Positions 58,901-64,000 of a stretch of 64,000 bases of DNA are shown one piece after another. Each line of letters begins with the position of its first letter. The first letter of the stretch is position 1. Under the pieces are notes generated by a model. That model was not told the DNA's origin, did not search any database, and worked only from the letters and a program-made list of their open reading frames with translations. The DNA is from Membranipora membranacea (Eukaryota > Bryozoa > Gymnolaemata > Cheilostomatida > Membraniporidae), in assembly GCA_914767715.1 (NCBI GenBank), contig OU612074.1, positions 8,387,501-8,451,500 of the forward strand. The letters are read 5' to 3'. A program made the position numbers and the translations under genes.

Positions 58901-61900
58901 GCTCCCTTTGCAGTGCTTGCTCGGTCAGCGTTATGGTAGCCGAGCTCTGATGGCAGAGATAGATAAGCAGGAGTTTGATTTGCTGATTGAGTCCTTGACC
59001 TCTGTGACATCACACGAGGAGATTGAGGACATTGCTGCTGCTGCCGCTCTACTCAGAGATTGGTATAGAGCTGATGAGAATGGTGTACCACCAGTCATGG
59101 TACTCATGGTATGTATTCAGGATTAAAAATCAAATTTATTTCATTTTATTTTGAATTTTTATTTTGTGATTGAAGCTGTACATTGTTGTTTGTGGATAAC
59201 TAATGAATCATTAAGGAAAATCTATAAATTGGTATCAATGTACATATAAGAAATTGCCATGATTGCTAGTCACTGACATAGACAGACTCACTCGTTGACG
59301 ATGTTTACAAAAACCTGCTGTTTATAAAACAAAAAGAAGTTGGTGTCCTCCTAATAATTCGGCTGTCTTAATTGGTGTCTCCTATTAGTTGGTGATATGT
59401 AACTAATGTATTGTTTGTTAGCCTCTAAATGAAAGAGACCCACAGATTACACCCTCAGACTTTGACTCGATAGCCGGAGAGCTACATAAGGGTCTGAGAA
59501 TCGGAGCCACACAAGCACTGAAAGATGGCAAGATCAAAGAGACAGAAGCACAAAAGTACTTCTGGTCAGGTAAGGGGGGGGGGGAGAAAGTTGATGGAGG
59601 TGTGGGAAGCGAATGAAATAAAGTTTTATGAGAGCCTCAATTCATTCTTGACTGAAAGTGTTGATCATAAACATATAAATACTATACTAGTATACTAGTA
59701 TTTATATGTTTATGGTGTTGATAAACTTTCAAACGAGACTAAAATCATCTGAGTAACTTGAAACTGTAAATTGTTTCATTTTTGTAAGCAGTTCATAGTG
59801 AAAACATTAATAAAACATCAAATTTGAGACTTACACACTATCGATTTGGCACATAGAAAGAAGTTGCCCACTCTCAATTCAAGTCAATTGCTTACGGATC
59901 ATATCATTATTGATGAGACTTCAAAAATACCCGCTCAGATACGCCCCCTTCAAAGTAACACTTTTAACCAAAGTGAAAGAAGGATCACGAACCGGTGCGA
60001 AACAAAATTAAACCAACGCTATTTCCATGGTTCGATAACTCTCGAAATTGATGTGAACTCGGTGCATGGAAACTTAGGGATTGAAATACATAAGCCTGAC
60101 TCGAGATGTTATTTTACTTGTTCTGCTGAGCAGTGACTGAAGAGGAGGTATATAGAGGTGTGCTTTCACAGCCTGATGCTAAGGATCACTGTCTGTGCTT
60201 TGAGAGAACTCTAGTGGATATCGACCTGAAACATCCTAAAGTTAGCAGATTTGTGGAACTAGAGAAACCAGGTAAGTCATTTAATGATAATAATTATACA
60301 GACTATTCCAGAGGTGTAAATATAAGCGAGAGTTCTGTTTATCTAGTTTGGAGGTACTAAATGTTATCTAGCATTGATTTAAGCTATTTTTGCTCAAAAC
60401 ACAATAGTTTGGCTGGTCTGGCCAATGTTAGAATTGAAGAGTGTTTATGATGACTTCCAGCTGCTTGGCTAGTTTGCGCCCTGCTAGAAAATGTTTTAAT
60501 TTTTATGTCGAACATAGAGTTTGTATTATATAAATAGAATAAAGAAAGAATTTCTACTATTTTCCAAAAGCTTACTGTTTTAAAAAGTGACAATGCTATG
60601 CATTAAAGCAACATCCTATCAAATCTGAGCTTATGTTCAACGTTCGGGTTTTTCAATAAGGTGTTATAAACAAGGACACCACAGCCCGATTGGAGACTCT
60701 TATCACTAAGACTAAGGACCAGCTGGGAGAGGAGAACTGCGCTAAGTTTGATGGCATCAAGTGGAACAAGAAGGGAGGCACTAATGAGGAGAGTTTAGCT
60801 GAGTATCTCGTCGAGTTTGGCAAAATGTTTGAGGAGAAAGTCATCATGCTCGTTGAGCGGGTAAGGATATAAAGCTTTTATAGAGTTTATTTGGTTGCTT
60901 GCTGGTTCTATGATGATGCAGGTATCAACCAAAGCTCAAACTTACAATTTTGGAGAGCGAAGCCCAATGCCTAATCACAGCAAAGATTTGTTTTGAAATT
61001 TCTTGATAGTACACAATATGCCTGCAGTCCATTCAATGAGCATCAACTAGTTAAAACACATGAAGATGTAGTTCAAAGAAATAAATTCATATTTACCTTC
61101 TAGAACATTTTAACATCACTCACGAAAACGTTTTGTTGCGCTAGTAAAATGCAACCAGAATATTCAACTTTTGCCTAACTTTTTTTGTTGCAGGGCTGTA
61201 CTTTCATTTTAATTTCTTTATGTTTATAGGCGGCGTCTAAAGTGAACCCTCTACAAGAGCATCAGTATGCCAATCTCCTAACAGAGATAGCCGAACATGA
61301 TTATCAGGCTAAAGCAAAGATAAAAACCTTCCAGGGTAGACAAGATATCATGGATAGTATCAAGAAGTACATCATGTCAAGGTACAGTAACGTTTACATT
61401 GAGCCATTCACTAAGTTTCAATGCATGGGTGTAGTACATCAATTGGAGTTGCCCCCTCTCAATTCAGATGGAATGCTTACGGTTCCTATGATGATGGAAC
61501 GTTGAAAAGATCTAACGCGGGTCTCCCTCATCTCAGTTTTTGATGTCTACAATTACTTCCGAACCCTAAGCCTCCAAAACTTACTATATAAGGCATAACA
61601 CCTTCATAATTAATAATATACAGGAGCTTTTCACAAGCTGATCAATTTCAAACACAAAGCAAAATCTCTGCATTAGTCAGTGGTGACATTATTAGCTGTA
61701 CATTGACCATCTTGGACATTTTCAGTGAAGATTCTGATGTGATATAATTTGCTGTATGGTTGTTTTTCTATTTTCACTATTCTTTTTTGCACTATCCCAT
61801 ATATAGATCTAACAAACCCTATATCATGTACGGAGAGTCGGGTTATGGTAAGACCAGTCTTCTAGCTGTAGCAAGTATGCGAGTATTCGACTGGATCGGT

Positions 61901-63714
61901 CAGGACGCTAGTGTGATTGTGGTCAGACGATTCCTCGGGACAACTCCCAACTCTACCAATGTCGGCTCTCTACTGAAAAGTGTCACTGACCAGATAGCTC
62001 TGGCCTGCAAGTAAGAATGAGACGTTTTTCAATAGAGTGAACATGAGTCACTCAGATTTCAAGTCACAAGTAGCTGTCTGCCTTAGGACTCCCACACCCG
62101 TGGCTCAAGTCAAACACAAGTCAAACTCAAGTCAAACTCAATTCAAACTGAAGTCAAACTTAAGTCAAACTCAAGTCAAACCCAAGTTTAACAGATCTGC
62201 TTTCCAAGTTCTTATGAATACTTATATTGAAAATCACGTATGCAATACAGTCCAAAGATAATAATTATGATCAATTTTATATATTCATATTGTCCTGACA
62301 GTAATAGTTCCCTACATCACCTCAATATTCATTAATGATTGAGATAGTTTTCCACAAAAATTACGCATATAGGATTCTAAGGTCTAAGCTTTATTAAAAC
62401 CTCTCGTTATTGAATAAATCATGCAATAATTAAGTTTAAAAAGGTCAACACTGAGGTTCTAACATACAAACTCCAGATCTGTAACCTGAAGTTACACTGT
62501 ATATTCACTAGATCAATTTTGATCCTGTGTGCTTGAATTCGTGTTGACCCCCTCCACTGAAAAGCCGCAAGCAAGAAGGGTATATTTGCCTCCAGCTTGT
62601 AAATGGAGGGCAGTATTAGATATGCTGGAATATTCGTTGGATTTATTTATTTACAGCTACAAGCCTCCACATACAGAGGATGCCATGATGAAGCTTATGT
62701 TTACTCTGATATCTCTGCCCAGAAACTACAGACTCGTCATATTCCTCGATTCACTCGATCAGCTCTCGTCATACGGCAAGGTCTGTCTTAATAAAATATA
62801 TATGATTAATGAATATTATAAATAATAGAGTATTAAATGATTGTTCAATAGATATAAATTTTTAATATTTATTGTAATATGTCTCAGATCTTTAAACATT
62901 TGACTACATTTTATTGTGGAAAATTTTAAAATCGAGATGCAGTCCGCAGGCAGATTGATTCTAGGGAAAATAAGTGGTACAATGCTAATGAGAGATTCTT
63001 AAAACTTAAAGATCATAATGCAGTTTACCTACTAATAATAATAATAACAGTTCAAATTGGCCTGTTCCTCCCAAAGATTTTTTAGTTAAATATGCCTATA
63101 CCGATAGGAATTTTTCATATACAACAGGTACCTCCATTCAAATCTAATACATACTGAATTTTTACCTGCAGGCACACACTTTGCTATGGCTACCCGCTCT
63201 GTTTCCTGATAATGTCAAGGTCATTGTGTCAACACTACCAAAAGATCACGGTCTTCTCGATCTTCTGAGGTACAGGCGTTACTCTGACAAACAGTTTGTT
63301 GAGGTACAAAAAAATTATTCTTTGTTTTTATTTATCCATTGTATTCACTGATCAAGCAGATAGATACAAGGCAATGTGTACATAACACCATAAGGTACAT
63401 CAACTTTACAACAGAGGAAAAATAACCTATCGCAGTCAAATTCATGGCAACACAATATTTCCTGGTCAGTAATGATATGGAAATAAACAATAGATATACA
63501 TAACTCGATTAGCACAGATTTCTCTGCGTAGCAGCAGTAGTTCAAGTTTCTTTTCACTTCACTTCTCAAAAACTTTTTGAGGCTTAATTTTTGTTGTTCT
63601 TTGATGATAGGTGAACATATTGGAGACGAATCTTTCTATGAAGCTTATGGAGGATTGGCTGATGGCTACAAACAGACGACTGACCGATAATCAGCTAGAA
63701 GTGGTGAAAAACAG
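55948..63714 (+). CDS. NWD1/2-like DUF4062-NACHT protein, 5' part
   Basis: N-terminal 630 residues of a STAND-type NTPase that continues beyond the window; family members carry C-terminal WD40 repeats and act as signalling scaffolds, but the rest is unseen. Exons: 55948-56059, 56458-56634, 57465-57553, 58147-58263, 58914-59108, 59422-59569, 60134-60271, 60661-60860, 61230-61381, 61807-62010, 62657-62780, 63172-63303, 63611-63714, every phase joining; the last ends in phase 2 at a GTAAGA donor. Domains: basic N-terminal stretch GRGKKKGGK (about 25-33); DUF4062-like region with KIFLSSTFTD (88-97) and VVDMRWGVRD (127-136); a linker; NACHT with Walker A GESGYGKTS (452-460) and Walker B LVIFLDSLDQL (537-547). 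The donor of the exon ending 62780 is GTCTGT, weaker than the rest. The start is the first ATG of the exon; an earlier noncoding exon may exist, as AG precedes it at 55943-55944. Confidence 0.85.
59666..59714. repeat. Perfect AT-rich hairpin
   Basis: CATAAACATATAAATACTA (59666-59684) pairs exactly with 59696-59714; the 11-base centre TACTAGTATAC is itself largely palindromic. It lies in intron 6 of the NWD-like gene. Confidence 0.85.
62098..62185 (+). repeat. 11-bp tandem repeat (AAGTCAAACTC)n
   Basis: About eight imperfect 11-base units (AAGTCAAACTC with variants) in intron 10 of the NWD-like gene, 90 bases past the exon donor. Confidence 0.85.
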
Positions 63715-63827
63715 GTAAGATGATGAAGAATGTGGGGGTAATCACAATGCTTCGATGCGTTGAATCGGGCATCGTATGAATTGTCCGCTCTCGATTCGAA
63801 TGAATGATGAAACTTCAAAAACATCTG

Positions 63828-63895
63828 CTGCGGTGGGGATTTGAACCTGGGCATCCCGCCAGCTCTCAGTCTTTGATGTTATCCATTTATCCAAT
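63828..63895 (-). repeat. tRNA-derived SINE-like fragment (B-box)
   Basis: Minus strand contains GCCCAGGTTCAAATCCCCAC, a good B-box/T-arm. No matching A-box; probably a SINE relic. It lies in the intron after the last visible NWD-like exon and overlaps the start of the hairpin at 63876-63930. Confidence 0.4.
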
Positions 63896-63930
63896 CTTTA
63901 TAATATAAAGCATGGATGAATGGATAACAT
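63876..63930. repeat. Hairpin, 18-bp arms
   Basis: ATGTTATCCATTTATCCA pairs with TGGATGAATGGATAACAT with one mismatch, around a 19-base AT-rich loop. Confidence 0.75.
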
Positions 63931-63935
63931 ATTAT

Positions 63936-63961
63936 CTATATATATATATATATATATATAA
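63936..63961. repeat. (TA)n microsatellite
   Basis: About 13 TA units close to the window end. Confidence 0.95.
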
Positions 63962-64000
63962 ATACATATATATTATATTTTAGTATCCTGTCAGTAATGT

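Noticed and set aside
58740-59126. 128-codon frame starting at 58740
   Set aside because: Only its downstream part (from 58914) is the real NWD-like exon 5; the upstream part is intron read in frame before a clear CAG acceptor.

Overview
The window is nuclear DNA from an animal (metazoan). It is AT-rich, its protein-coding genes are split by many GT-AG introns, and it carries full-length eukaryotic tRNA-Ser genes and many small inverted-repeat (MITE-like) elements. The encoded proteins (mitochondrial pyruvate carrier 1, a 50-kDa hexokinase, a cytosolic-type sulfotransferase, a CXorf65/C22orf15-like protein, an NWD1/2-like NACHT protein) fit an invertebrate animal. I cannot fix the phylum; a sponge or cnidarian is possible but unproven.

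Layout, left to right: (1) 227-2451, plus strand: last three exons of a Gfo/Idh/MocA (inositol 2-dehydrogenase-like) oxidoreductase. (2) 2452-9820: gene-poor, repeat-bearing DNA with a degenerate tRNA-Ser. (3) 9821-16323, minus: complete eight-exon sulfotransferase (321 aa) with an unusual PAPS site and a hydrophobic N terminus. (4) 16324-21502: no gene; holds a 1.3-kb GGGAAA(T/A)CCC minisatellite interrupted by a 282-bp palindrome. (5) 21503-36033, minus: four-exon CXorf65/C22orf15-like gene (172 aa) whose 12.6-kb second intron contains a roughly 1-kb-period array of tRNA-Ser(AGA) genes, seven apparently intact and three broken. (6) 37213-47125, minus: complete hexokinase (13 coding exons per transcript) with two alternative versions, phase-locked to be mutually exclusive, of the exon carrying the glucose-binding Asn-Asp pair. 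(7) 49332-53942, minus: complete MPC1 gene whose reading frame and conserved Ser-Thr-His-Phe motif require a 4-nt microexon. (8) 55948-63714 and beyond, plus: first 13 coding exons of an NWD1/2-like DUF4062-NACHT protein, cut by the window end.

The genes do not form one pathway. Hexokinase and MPC1 are adjacent and both act in glucose-to-pyruvate metabolism, but nothing here shows co-regulation. The observations most worth checking are the 4-nt MPC1 microexon, the hexokinase alternative exon pair with a palindromic element close to one donor site, and the intron-nested tRNA-Ser array. All exon boundaries were inferred by eye from splice signals, phase and family similarity; no transcript data were available.
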